This document shows positions 36,861 to 49,454 of a stretch of DNA of 64,000 nucleotides, piece after piece. Both the position numbers and the translations under genes were made by a program. Under the pieces are notes generated by a model that was not told the DNA's origin, did no database searches, and saw only the letters and a list, made by a program, of their open reading frames with translations. This DNA is from Odiellus spinosus (taxonomy: Eukaryota > Arthropoda > Arachnida > Opiliones > Phalangiidae). How positions within the stretch are numbered: position 1 is the stretch's first letter; every line of letters starts with the position of its first letter. The stretch lies in NCBI GenBank assembly GCA_963920705.1, contig OY987227.1, positions 12,999,602-13,063,601 of the forward strand, given 5' to 3'.

Positions 36861-37065
36861 TGACGTCATGTAACCTTCTTTACTGGAGAAGTGTTTGTAA
36901 TTACAATAATAATAGTAATTATTATTTCGCCAATTAAATTGCAGGCGGTCAAAGCGAAGCCCTATATGTACGTAACGTTGCAACGTCAGAGGCTTCACCT
37001 CGGTGTCATCGGGGGGGGGGGGGGGGGTTACAAACGCTCCTTTAGTGAGGTATAACATGACGTCA
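36861..37065. mobile_element. MITE with TGACGTCA palindromes at both tips
   Basis: The left end TGACGTCATGTAACC ... GTGTTTGTAA is matched by the inverse of the right end TTACAAACGCTCC ... AACATGACGTCA over about 40 bp with some mismatches. Each tip carries the complete CRE palindrome TGACGTCA. The inside contains an uninterrupted run of about 17 G near 37011-37027. The open frames crossing it on both strands are explained by the palindrome and the homopolymer. Confidence 0.75.
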
Positions 37066-40000
37066 TGTATCCTTTGCACCTTGGTAGGTCGCGCTCTCGA
37101 TGTTAACTGGGAATTACTATTAATAAAATCAGACAAATCTCTTGAAATGTTGAAATCTGAAATCGGGTGTACACATTATTTTATAGTGGTTAGCCCCTCG
37201 CACCCTCGTATAAAAGTATTTCAATGCGAAAATCGCCGTGGTTTTATTTGACATGGGGTGACTGCCGCGTGGTCATTCTAGCGAAACGTTAAAGTTATTT
37301 TTCTTCTAAAATACAAATTTAAATCTACGATTTCTCTCTTAAAAACATCGTTGTGAGTTACGCTAATTGATAGTTGTCTCGTGTCTATCCTTACTGGACG
37401 CACCGTTGAACATTTTCTTCGGTTAATTTCCATAATTTTCTTAATTTTTATTTTACCTTATAGTTTTTCCCCTTTTGTATTTTCTAGGGTTGTCCATAAT
37501 AATCGTAAGCCTTGGTATTTGTTTGTTATTCTTTTCAGAAAAACAATCTTAGAAGGTGTGTAATTTATAACCTCATAGAATGCCGTTTTATATGGGAAAT
37601 TACGCACCTTCCTAGGCTGCAAATAATTACGAGCGTAAAAATATGATTTGGTTTAGTATCACTATCCCTTGGAGAACAATAAAATGATTAAACTTTGTAG
37701 AGTTGACCTTAGCAAGAAGAGGCCTTTTTTACGCTTGAAGAAATCGAAGGGCGAATAGATATTCTTGAATTCTTCATTCGTTACTTCATTGTTTCGTGGT
37801 TATGATACAACGTATTAAAATTGGAGACTGCTATAGCCTAAAGGGGATATTTAACTTTTTAAATTCCTCTTAGTCTATAAGTATCGTTCGTTAGCCTATT
37901 ATTTAGGGCTCTCTGTTACCCCTTTTAGAACATAGATTGTTAGACCACAACTCGAATTTCACCGGAAACTTGGATATAAAATAGATGAACCGCGAAATGA
38001 TATTGAGATTTTGACACATCGTGTCGTCATTGGGGTGTTTGTATCAGTATTTTCTCGGTAATACCTCCTTTATTTTCGCGGTAACAATATCTAGTTCCCT
38101 AGTCCGGGATATAAATATATGTTTGAAAATAACTCGATTCTATGAAAACCAATTTTATAAAACAATAATTTGTCCCCTATAATAATGTAGGAAGCAGACG
38201 CTAAGGAGCCACGAAAAGTACCGCGCTAAGCCTAATCTGAAAATACCATACTTGAATGGTAGCTAATTTCTGGGCTAACTCTAATTTCAAATGTAAATCA
38301 AAGTTTAAAAGGTTGAGGCATTTTATCTTAATCTTTTAATCAAAGGACTGAAATATTTCAAATATTTACGGAATGGCGTCACGCTATTGCCTCGAAACTT
38401 TTTTTTTCATTATTTTTCTTTAAACGTCCTTGCCAGTTAGCCTAGTTTGACCCGAGACCAATCATCGAAATCCGTTTTTATACCTTTTGAGATTACGTAA
38501 TATATTTTATGCTTAAGGCCTAAAGGTATTTAGGGTTCGTTTCAGTTGTAAAACTCTGAACATTCGAAGCTAAACTGGTTTCTATTCTTACGCGCATGAA
38601 ATCTTTCACATAGTTTGGCTTCGCCGAACCATAGTAATGAAATGGACAATAGTCTTAGCGAGGGTGGGTAATTGTGGAAAATTCGCTGAATTGAGGAACA
38701 TTCGAATTCAAAACCAGTCTCCATAGACCAAAAAAAAAAAAAAAAAAAAAAAAATCTTTGGTTGAATATATAAATTAGCCACCTATAGACTGTAATTTTC
38801 ACCCTGAGATCTCGGTACAAACGAAGATAGTGCGGATACTTAAAAGTGTATGGGTTGTATTGGCCTTGATTTACCCAAGGAGTAAATTTGTACTCGTTGT
38901 TAACTTAGGATGGGATAAGATAGGTCTATACGGGAATATAACGCCCACGTTTTTTCTCGTCAGATGCTTTTATGCGTCGGTTATTATGGAAATTTGTCGG
39001 AATAAAGAAGGGATGATCTACTCTCGAAATAACTGCAGGATTTCTAGAAATGTAAATTACGTCATTCTTACGGTGCCCCATCCTTTTGAATTTCGCTAGC
39101 CACACAGGAATCTTCAAAGGGAAACTGATACGTAAAAATGTACCATGATTTTTTAAGATTATAAGAAACCAGGGAAACTCTTCAATTAGGCTTAGCAAAC
39201 TCTTCCCAGAACTTTTGAATTCTCTATGAAATCGTGAAACATTTTGAGTAATTACTCGTAACCTAATCAGTAATGAATTAAAGTAGGCTTAGAGCATTTT
39301 AGGCTTAAATGATACCGCTAAAAGATAATGAATCAAAAACTATTTCACTATCCCTTTTAAAAACTATTTTATATCTTTGAAATTACGTCATTTCTAAATA
39401 TTTTTTAAGGGGCCCCCGTTTAGTGTATGGTATAAGTTATATTAAAAAAAGACGGTAGCCAATCAGGAACCTTGCGCTTGAAAAATGTTTTAAATTATTT
39501 TAAAAAGTAGAATTCCTTGAAAAAGCAATCGAATTCCCAAGTACTCGTTTTTTGTTGGATAAAAAAAAAAAAAAAAAAAATCGGAGAGATTGGAATTTTT
39601 GGAGAAAAATATTCTTCTCTGAGACTCTGATATAAGAGACTAATAAAACCACTTTTACTTTCAAAAGAGGCCCAAAATGAGAAGGTCTACGCACCTAAGG
39701 GGCCTCTTCGTATCTCGCAATTACCCTTAGTATTATTTCCATGTCTTGTCCACAAGCGAAATTTTACCTTCAAGTAGGAGACAAAACTAAAAAAAAAAAT
39801 ATCTCCGGATGACGTTAGACTAAAATAATTTCGTAAAAAGTTTTGGGAGACTGTTTTTAGTTTGGTAAACGCCTTGTTTTACTGGTAACACAAATAAGGA
39901 AAAAGGAAATAATGTTTTCCTACGAATCTTAAATACTTTGAAAAGTTTAAGAAAACCTCAAATTTCTCATCCGTACGTCCCGAAAAATGAAACGCGTTAC

Positions 40001-42105
40001 AAATTTTCTGAAGGTTAACATCTTTATAAAGACCTTTTATAATTATTAAATACAACGGGCTTAAAAGTTAAACTAAGAGGAATTTCAAATTTTCAAACCC
40101 TAAAATTACTCCTCGAATCAAAGGGAAAGTGAAATGAATTAAAAACTTGTAAAAGACGAGTTTTTAAAAGCAATGGTGCATATTCATAGTGGATGATGTA
40201 GTATCACGGGGAATTTTTATCCTAAGATAACGATTTTAAAATATTTATTTTATTGTCGCTATAATTTTTCTGTTATGTTATGTTTGGAGTTCATTTTAAT
40301 AAAATAAATTGAATGAGAAACCAAAGATGAATAATTTAGGTCAGGAATGATTTATATTGTGTGTGTCATCGTCCCTTTAAAATAAATAATATATCTGACA
40401 GCTTAATCAAAAAAAAATTCTTAATTAGAAAATCTCAATTTAACATTAATTGAGATTAGTTCCCTTCTAAGTTTGCTATAAAATCTAGGGTTCTTTGAGT
40501 AGTTAGTTACGCTTTATGTTAAATCATAAACTCGGACGTGGGCATATAGTTTTAAAAACCTTTTCAAATTAACGCAACTAACTCTGCTTTATTTTAAAAT
40601 ATACCAATAAGCTCTACAGCTGTTTGTTCGGTTATTTAAACAAACTTTAATATTTTAAACAAATCAGGTTTTCCATTAAGTTACAGATATATTTAAATAT
40701 AATCTGATTCGATCCTAACATCTAACAATCACGTTATATATATATATATATACTATTATATTACACGATAATTACTTAACTTTAATTGTTAATTTAATAA
40801 AACATGTTCTTAAAATGATAACTAGACGGCGCGATTGCTTCTTTTTCGTAAAAGGTATACTAGTTTGAATTTTTCCAACAAAAAAAAAATCCTTAAAATC
40901 TTTCCTCCTTTCTGGCGTATCGGGCCAACTCGTTCCAAGATCGAAACCAGCTCCAAACGCAACAGGTGCGTTTTTCCAACTTCGCGCAAATTCGCGTTTT
41001 AAGGGAAATTTTCTCCGGCTGAGAATTTTCCCGATCTCTATAGAAATCTTAATAAAGAGTCCGCCATAGAAATCAAACAAAAAGTTCGATTTCCGTTTAA
41101 ATTAAGAGTTAAAATTGGAATTATTTAGTTTTTTTGGGTATAAAACCAAAAGTATAATTTTAAATTGATCAAAAAAGTAAATCGGACATAACGTTAAAAT
41201 ACTGGCTGTATATAATTTGAAACCTACGCGTTAATAATTAACCAAACGTTTTTAATTGAATTTTGCGCGGTTGGAAAAATATTTCGGTGCTTTTTTTATT
41301 CTCCAAATAACTGCCTTTTGGAATTTAAAGCCAAGATGTGATTTTAAACTGGAGAAATCTTATTTTTCTTCTTGAAAAAGTACGTGGCAATATTTTGTTA
41401 TTTTTCTTTTACCCTCAAAAGTTTTAATAGACAGAAAAGAAGCCAAGGCCCAATTTTATCTCCAATAGGTTTAATTTAAATTGAAAAATTATGACTTAAT
41501 GTATAATTATTTAAAGAAAACTGAGTGACCTAATAATTTTTAAGTGATTTAACGGGACTCGTACGATTACTTGAAATACTTTGAAACATCAATACAATTC
41601 AAAAATATTTAATAGTGTAATATAATTTGAATATCAATAACAGAATATGCAAATCTTCGAATTTTTTTTCCTCTTAGACACGTTTCAAAAATTTAGGAAT
41701 TTGTTAATTGGTTGTATTATATCGCAAAAGTATGCAGTACGCAGGCAACCCACAGAGGCATAGCCTATTCTTAGATAAACGTTTTTGATTTTATTCATAA
41801 ATAAATATCCCGAGATAAGTTTGTTTACTACTACGAAACAATAATTATATAAATTTATCTGAAATTAGACATATTTTGGTCCATTATTTCGCAAGGTTGA
41901 CAAGTTCGTAATTATATTAAAAAAATAACCCAGTTATTGTAAATTCGTTTGAGATTTTTATAAAGATAATCGGGTGGATGTAAAAGGGATAGTGAATCGA
42001 TTATGATGGTTAAAATATGTCCAAAAACATTACTAAAAAGCACTAAAGATTTATGGTTAAGTTATAGTTAACAAAGTTGTGATTTAAGCCGACTAATACA
42101 CTCTT

Positions 42106-42220
42106 CAGACGAGGCGTAATTAGCCGGTTTAATCAGATTTAATTGAGGTTTATGTAGCCTTCTCAGTTCAATAAAAATCGGTTAAATCTGATTAAACCAC
42201 GGTTAATTATGCCTCGTCTG
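42106..42220. mobile_element. 115-bp palindromic MITE (CAGACGAGGC ends)
   Basis: The left arm CAGACGAGGCGTAATTAGCC with TTTAATCAGATTTAA is mirrored by TTAAATCTGATTAAA and GGTTAATTATGCCTCGTCTG. The arms of about 40 bp enclose a loop of roughly 35 bp, so the element could form a long hairpin. No target duplication is obvious. Confidence 0.8.
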
Positions 42221-42838
42221 AAAAGGATATGAGCGAATTTCCACTTTTATTATTGTTATATAAACATGGATGTCAGAAAACACGCAGCTAATCAAAGAAG
42301 GTTTTAATATTTCACACACACGCAATCGAACCCCAAAGCACGCCCTAGTTTTGATACTTTTTTTTATTATATGCTGTTTGAAAATGTATAGTTAGGCTTA
42401 GGAAGATGAAATTTTATGTTTGTTATTTAGTTGCAAATTAACGAGAAACCTTTGGTGGTGAGCTTTCACAAAGATTTTATGCATATTTTTAAGTTCCTAT
42501 AATCTAAATTTCCATTCATTATCCCTTGAAGGATTAACAAAAGTTTCAAAAATATTTACTCTCCGTGAAAGCGTTTCAACTCGAAAGGTTTTTCCACTAT
42601 CTAATTGCAAATTTATCAAATAATTCAATTATTAATTTAATTGATCAATTTTGTTCTAGATACTAAAATTGCAAATTTGAAACGATATCAAACTGCTTTA
42701 ACCCTAATATTTCTATAGGAAATCCCTTCTAAACCTAAAGGTATACCTTCAAGAATAAAAGAAAATATATAGTCTGTTCAAATTATCAAGAAATTATGCA
42801 TTTCAGTGATACCGGTTTTAAGATATCTTAGTCATATA

Positions 42839-43020
42839 AGCCCCGTTCACACTAGTTATTTTTAAACCGTTTTAACCATTTTAGAAAGGTCAAATCATAA
42901 AATTTTGTTATCGCGCGTGTTGATCTTTAATCCAGAATCATAAATAATACTTTGAAAAGACGATTTGAACATTTGAAACGATTTGAAAACGGTTCCAAAG
43001 TGTCAAGTGTGACCGTAGCT
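42839..43020. mobile_element. MITE family B, diverged short copy
   Basis: The ends CCCCGTTCACACTAG and GTGTGACCGTAGCT match family B. The middle keeps AAACCGTTTTAACC and GAAACGATTTGAAAACGGTT words but lacks the central part of the longer copies. It is probably a deleted or older relative. Confidence 0.65.
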
Positions 43021-43932
43021 AATGTTTCTCTCGTAGGATCAGATCACCTCTATAGTTCTCTTGTATTATTTTGTTATTCTCCATTAGAATCTAAAAGCGA
43101 GGCCTTAAGCTAGATATTTTTCAACGGCTTGATTATACACGAAGATTAAACGAGGAAATATAAAACGGTGTTCTTGATGACGGTAATTTAAAAATTACGA
43201 CAAAAAAATTTATTTTTAATCGTATCTTAACCTTAGAAAATAAATAAACGTGAAATAATAAATTAAAATGATATTAGATGAAACTTAAAATTACCATATT
43301 TCATTCTTAAAATTCAAATTAAGTCCCTAAAAGTTAACTTCTATCGTTTCATAGTGTATATTAACCGAATTTGATCAAGATCATCAGCCACATTAAAAAA
43401 TAATCAATCCGTAAGGTACTCCTTAATCATAGAAGTGACCTTGATATCAAAATAATATTTTTTAACCGATCACGACCAACTCCAAGTAATCAGTGACTAT
43501 ATTAAAGTGATTACGTAATCTAGCGTTACCAACGATTGTTATCAGTTAGGTAATCGCGTAACCTGTGTTCATATTTAACGCCTCGATCGTAACTTTTCAG
43601 TTGCGTAACAAAATTATTTCAAATCATCATGAGAAATATATTTAGAATTTTTTTCAATAAATTTCAATCTTTGTTAAGCCCTAATTACGTTTTAAAGAAC
43701 GTAATTGTTTGGGGCAATTAAAATAGACAACATATTTTGAGTTTAGATCACCTTCACTTAGAATAAATTAAAAACTTCAATGTGACGAAATATCATTAAT
43801 TTTGTGATTAATTACGGGGTTTTGATGACGAATGTCAAAATCATAACGTAATTGTTTTAACCTTATAAATTTAGAATTATAAAAAACTAATTTATTCTCA
43901 AGTTTATAACCTCTCTACCTTTCTCTTTACAG

Positions 43933-44143
43933 ATTCGAATGCCGAAACTTTGTTGAAATAAAAGTTGCGAAAACCATTTTGAGAAGTGAAACAGTGAACA
44001 TTAATTTTTTCAATTTTTCGGGAAAAAAAGAAATTAGTTCGGGCGATCTTAAAGGAATTTTTTCGTATTAAAATCACGGCGGCCGGCTTACTGACGGCGA
44101 GAAAATAAATATGTCTTGCGTGAACGAACCTCCTGGAATCCAG
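43933..44143 (+). CDS. Candidate first coding exon of an unknown gene (coding part 44111-44143)
   Basis: A strong acceptor (polypyrimidine CTACCTTTCTCTTTACAG ending at 43932) opens an exon whose 3' end is the donor CAG|GTAAGA at 44143/44144. The coding part starts at 44111 with ATG in the context AAAATAAATATG and reads MSCVNEPPGIQ in phase 0. A five-codon upstream open frame begins at 43939. The DNA just before the ATG is CG-rich (CACGGCGGCCGGC). Good signals at both ends suggest a real exon, preceded by a non-coding exon upstream and continued beyond the window or in an unrecognised downstream exon. I do not recognise the protein from eleven residues. Confidence 0.45.
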
Positions 44144-44614
44144 GTAAGACGCCTTACTTTTAGTACCCCCTATCGTTTCTTCTTTAGATTAGAAAAATTG
44201 TTTTCGTCTGTCTGGGTTGAAGATACCCAAGATTTTAATATTTTTTTTAGTTCTAAATAAAGTTACCAGCAGCCAAAAAGGCGCGTACGCGGGTCGTGGG
44301 TATATATCTCGGGAGAAATGATAAGTTTCTTTCAGTTTCTTTATAGCGTGTCTTCCTCCTACACGAAAATTGTATTATATGGCCCGCTTCATATGGGCCA
44401 CCGTGTAATTAAAATAGGATAAAACGAATTCGCTTTAAATTAGAATTTAGATTTAAGGAAAGGGGTGAAATTGACAGATGAGTTCTATAGAACCTTTTAT
44501 CAGATTTTGGTCCCTTTTTTTTCGATAGATGTTATTCTAATTTTCTCGAAACACAGTTTAATTTTTCAAACAATAGTTGGTTTGGTATTTTGACCAATAG
44601 TTTTGACAGCTACT

Positions 44615-45731
44615 GGTCAATTTTTAAGTTGAATTTGGTAAATTTTTAAGTTGAATTTGGTCAATTTTTAAGTTGAATTTGGTCAATTTTTAAGTTGAAT
44701 TTGGTCAATTTTTAAGTTGAATTTGGTCAATTTTTAAGTTGAATTTGGTCAATTTTTAAGTTGAATTTGGTCTATTTTTAAGTTGAATTTGGTCTATTTT
44801 TAAGTTGAATTTGGTCTATTTTTAAGTTGAATTTGGTCTATTTTTAAGTTGAATTTGGTCTATTTTTAAGTTGAATTTGGTCTATTTTTAAGTTGAATTT
44901 GGTCTATTTTTAAGTAGAATTTGGTCTATTTTTAAGTAGAATTTGGTCTATTTTTAAGTAGATTTGGTCTATTTTTAAGTAGATTTGGTCTATTTTTAAG
45001 TAGATTTGGTCTATTTTTAAGTAGATTTGGTCTATTTTTAAGTAGATTTGGTCTATTTTTAAGTAGATTTGGTCTATTTTTAAGTAGATTTGGTCTATTT
45101 TTAAGTAGATATGGTCTATTTTTAAGTAGATATGGTCTATTTTTAAGTAGATATGGTCTATTTTTAAGTAGATATGGTCTATTTTTAAGTAGATATGGTC
45201 TATTTTTAAGTAGATATGGTCTATTTTTAAGTAGATATGGTCTATTTTTAAGTAGATATGGTCTATTTTTAAGTAGATATGGTCTATTTTTAAGTAGATA
45301 TGGTCTATTTTTAAGTAGATATGGTCTATTTTTAAGTAGATATGGTCTATTTTTAAGTAGATATGGTCTATTTTTAAGTAGATATGGTCTATTTTTAAGT
45401 AGATATGGTCTATTTTTAAGTAGATATGGTCTATTTTTAAGTAGATATGGTCTATTTTTAAGTAGATATGGTCTATTTTTAAGTAGATATGGTCTATTTT
45501 TAAGTAGATATGGTCTATTTTTAAGTAGAATTTGGTCTATTTTTAAGTAGAATTTGGTCTATTTTTAAGTAGAATTTGGTCTATTTTTAAGTAGAATTTG
45601 GTCTATTTTTAAGTAGAATTTGGTCTATTTTTAAGTAGAATTTGGTCTATTTTTAAGTAGAATTTGGTCTGTTTTTAAGTAGAATTTGGTCTATTTTTAA
45701 GTAGAATTTGGTCTATTTTTAAGTAGGATTT
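44615..45731. repeat. Minisatellite of 22/21-bp units, about 50 copies
   Basis: The unit is GGTCAATTTTTAAGTTGAATTT and close variants. The variants come in blocks. First come TCAA...GTTGAATTT (22 bp), then TCTA...GTTGAATTT, a few TCTA...GTAGAATTT, about eight TCTA...GTAGATTT (21 bp), about twenty TCTA...GTAGATAT (21 bp), and finally about ten TCTA...GTAGAATTT again. Each unit contains a T5 tract. The order looks like stepwise amplification of successive point changes. Confidence 0.95.
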
Positions 45732-47822
45732 TAGTTTTTTAATAATGTTTATTTAGATTTCTGGTAAATTTGATATCCTTGGTATAGACCTATTTTGTTC
45801 ATCTGTGTGATCTATATTTTACCGAGTTAAATGATCTAATACAGCAAAATGGTGTTAAAATGATATCATCGACTTTTTTGGGAGTGAAACGAATTGATTA
45901 TTAAGCGATTAAAATATAATTTTGCGTTTCAAAACGCCCTATGATCGTGTTCAAACTACAAAAACCTAGACATAGCAAACGGTCAAAATAATTTGCATAT
46001 TACAGCACGTAAGCTATTAAACGTATCTCTCTCTATCTCTACGTATACGGTGCATTCAACTACGTAATATAACTCTATGGAAGATATGGAGGGGTGGTTT
46101 ATCTGTCAGTCATCTTGGCAACTGCCTCCCAGTTTCCCCCTTCCCCCAATATAACTCTACTATCTTCTAGAAATTGAACAGACTATAATTTTCTACAAAT
46201 GATTTGATCTCTGTTCAAATGTTTCAAAAGCTAAACCTCCGCGTCTTTCAGAGTTTTTCTATAGCTGGAGCGCGTCAAATCATTCAGAATTCTTCCTACG
46301 AATCCATGAATTCCCCATACCGAAAAAGTAGGAATTCTGTCTTTCAGAGTAATAATTCTTAGTTTCTTGCTGCCCCACGGTCTCGTATCTCCATCAGAAG
46401 TTTCGTGCAACCCTGATGAATGTCTACAATAACCCCCGATTAAGTTAAAACTATTAACGCAACTTCTTATTCTTGAAATTAAATTTCCAATTAACGTAAG
46501 ATTGATTTAAAATCCGTACAAATTTTACCATAATTTATAAAAAAATTCACCTGTTAACTAATTGGCATCTTCTTTTTTAAGTCCTATCCATGAATCAGTC
46601 ACGAATACAATTTTAAGGATTATTCCGTATTTTCGCTTTCAACTATTGATAACTTCATCCAACTCTTGTTGCTTGTATCTAAGATCCTTAAAAGAAGTTT
46701 TTTTTTACGAAACCAACGAAGCCTATAAAAATGTCTAAAGAATAATTAGGGAAGAAAGGGGAACCTCTCCACTAATTGTTCAAATGTTTCCAGCGCGAGA
46801 GAAAGGCCAACCTGAGAAAGTTTTAATGACATTTTGACGCAGCCTCTATTACGTATATAGCTACTCCTCTGCCATTGTAGTCTTACCTCGAAAAATATAT
46901 ATTTAAGAAAAATGTCCATGCAATTGCAATTATTCATTAAATTCTCATGGAAGAAATATCACAAAATTATGGGCACTTGGATTCGGTAGCGCGTTTAAAG
47001 ATATAAGCTACCAGTTACCATTATTATTTGTTAACTTTAATGTAAAAGAAGCGGATAACTTTGCGTCTTGCTACCAAAGCAAAGCGAAACTCAGTTTTCC
47101 AAAACTACTTTTATTAACTAAGAAGTTTAATATTGCGTGTTAATCCGCGGCGGGTTTTCCTCGTTTGCAAATTCATTTTAAAAATCTCTAGAGCGAAACG
47201 ATCGAAATGAATAAATTTAAAATCGTTGGTCTCAAATCGTTTTCCCTTTTTTTTTAAATTTTTTATCGTCTCTTGATCTTCTTTTATTTAATTCCCTATC
47301 AAATTTTTTTCGTCCTTGGGATGGTGTCCCCGCGAACCTCGCTTAAAGTTTTTGAACCTTCTCCCTGAAAAAATCTAAAACCTTTACGATTTTACTAAAA
47401 GTCGAGGGCCTCGGATATTAAACGTATATTTTATTAAGCGAGCCTCGGTTCTTTCGCGTGTCGAAAAAATGTCGAAAAATCTGGGCGTTACCTCGGGCTC
47501 AATCTATTTGTCAGCCTAAGGCGCGATACGGACGAAAATTGCACGCCTAGTTTTGCAATATACATTTTTTTCCTTTTAATATTTATATTAAAGAAAAGAA
47601 ACTATCGCTCTTGTTAATATATGGACCCATTTTAACCCCTTTTTCGTTTATTTTCTATATAATATCGTAACACCCCACGGTTTTTAACCAAAACATATTT
47701 CAGATATTTGAACGTTTATCCAAAGAAACGCGTGGGGGAAAAACTTCTATAGTTATAAGTGTATACCTCTAGACATCCAGGGGAGATATTCTTTACCATT
47801 CTAATGTTTCATTTATTCAGTT

Positions 47823-48500
47823 AGCCTCAACAAAGTTTTAATCTTTGTTTTAGGCTTAGAAAGGTCTCAATCTTCGTTTTAGGCATACGAAGGTTTCCAT
47901 CTTTACTTTAGGCTTAGAAAGGTTTCAATCTTTGCTTTAGGTTTATCAAACTTTTCAATGTTTGCATGGGGTTTATCAAACTTTTCAATATTTGTTTTAG
48001 GCTTAACAAATTTGCAAATTTTTTCCAATATAATTGGGTTTAGTTTTCTAAGATTTGATTTAGGCTTAGAATGATTCAAATATTTGATTTAGGCTTAGAA
48101 TGATTAAAATTTTTGATTTAGTATCAATGGTTTTTTTTTTTTTTTTTTTTATTATAGTCAAGAAATTCCAAACAATTTGGAACTCCTTGACTCTACCTGT
48201 CATTCCCGGTTGCGGATTTCAATTGATTTAGTCTTAGAATGATTCAAATATTCGATTTAGGCTTAGAATGATTCAAATATTTTGATTTGGGCTTAGAATG
48301 ATTCAAATATTTTGATTTGGGCTTAGAATGATTCAAATATTTTGATTTGGGCTTAGAATGATTCAAATATTTTGATTTGGGCTTAGAATGATTCAAATAT
48401 TTCGATTTGGGCTTAGAATGATTCAAATATTTGATTTAGGCTTAGAATGATTCAAATCTTTTGATTTAGGTTTCGCAATGTTACAATCTTTTATTTAAGC
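47823..48500. repeat. 30-bp minisatellite with decayed flanks
   Basis: The clean core at about 48230-48465 repeats GATTTGGGCTTAGAATGATT plus CAAATATTTT, with unit length 30 bp. From about 47823 to 48130 older copies are recognisable by GGCTTAGAAAGG(T)TTCAATCTTTG words. A foreign segment with a T22 run interrupts the array at about 48131-48225. The 60-aa minus-strand frame with a NHSKPKSKYL repeat is a by-product of the unit length being a multiple of three. Confidence 0.9.
48131..48225. mobile_element. Possible small retroposon-like insertion in the 30-bp array
   Basis: A T22 run is followed by about 70 bp of unrelated, more GC-rich DNA containing the hairpin TCAAGAAATTCC / GGAACTCCTTGA and then TGTCATTCCCGGTTGCGG. 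The array resumes directly after it. A poly-T next to a short unique segment fits a reverse-oriented retroposed piece, but no internal promoter boxes or clean target duplication could be defined. Confidence 0.35.
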
Positions 48501-49089
48501 TAAACAAATGATCCTGTCTATAAATCAGGCTTTTGTATCGATATCCCATACCGCTTGAATCCGTCCTAACGATTGAGTTAGGCTTAGCGATCTTTAAAAA
48601 GTGGAATTTAAATTCAGTTTCAAGAAGAGATAACATTTTATGTCCCAGACCCAATAACGGTTTAAAAATAACTATTTTCGCGGTCTTTCATCCTCCCGAT
48701 AAAGGTTATTCGATAAGTTTTATATTTAATATAATCTTAATTCGTGATAAATTTAGATATTGATACTATTTTAAGACGTAACGTTTTATCAGTGCCATTA
48801 AATTTTAACAGGAAAATGATTCTCAAATTAGTTTGTCGGAGTGTCTATACCCATCTTTTGATAAAATCAAGAATCCCATATAGCAGGATAAAATCTACCT
48901 TATTTTTCGTGTCTATCTGATGTCTAGAATCGAAGCCACAAATTTCGCCCCTTTGTGTTAGTCCGTCAATGCCTGGTTTCTCATAAAAAAGAATCGAGTT
49001 TTGGATTTTATCTTAAAGGTGGAATGCAGCTTGACAATAAGTGAATTTTGCTTGATTCATTATAGTTTAAATTGGTCTAATCTATATCT

Positions 49090-49380
49090 GCGGTCACACT
49101 AGCATTTTTAATCGATTTGAAACCGTTAAATAAAACCGATATTCAAATCGCCAAGAATAATTTTAAGCGTCATGTGTTCACACACATAATTATAATAAAT
49201 CGATTTAATGTAGCTTCATCCATCGGTTGTTGAAACCAAATCGGTACGAAACTGTTTCCCCAAGCAGTTTCGAGAAATCGAGTCAAATCGATTCGAGAAA
49301 AGACTGTTTCCTGTTCACACGATTCCAGCGAATCGTTTTGAAACGGTTTAAATGGATTCCAGGACTAGTATGAACCCAGC
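49090..49380. mobile_element. MITE family B, copy 3 (inverted)
   Basis: This is the reverse complement of the copies at 6860 and 12771. It starts GCGGTCACACTAGC and ends GGACTAGTATGAACCCAGC. It aligns through the whole length, including the central GGTTGTTGAAACC part. In this copy the frame that is open in copies 1 and 2 is interrupted, supporting a non-coding element. Confidence 0.78.
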
Positions 49381-49454
49381 TTAAAAGTCTATATATAAGG
49401 CTTAACACGGATCCATGGGGAGTTTGATAATCTTGCCGTTAATGAGCCAAAGCC

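Larger units (their letters stand above)
34198..43932. other. Intergenic DNA with several MITEs, no gene recognised
   Basis: AATATA at 34261 is a possible weak poly(A) signal for the Rab gene. The stretch contains inverted-repeat elements at 34895-35013, 35531-35827, 36861-37065, 42106-42220 and 42839-43020, an A25 run at 38730-38754 and a TA run at about 40737-40752. The moderately GC-rich patch at 40830-41060 gives a 102-aa minus-strand frame with no recognised family, and I do not call it a gene. Confidence 0.55.

Noticed and set aside
36744-37136. 130-aa minus-strand frame with a proline run
   Set aside because: The proline run is the G17 homopolymer and the rest is the palindromic MITE at 36861-37065 and its flanks.
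40772-41080. 102-aa minus-strand frame in a moderately GC-rich patch
   Set aside because: No splice acceptor or donor gives a sensible gene, no family is recognised, and the frame is lost on both sides.
44615-45731. Possible CRISPR-like array
   Set aside because: Units are contiguous with no unique spacers, and the sequence is eukaryotic.
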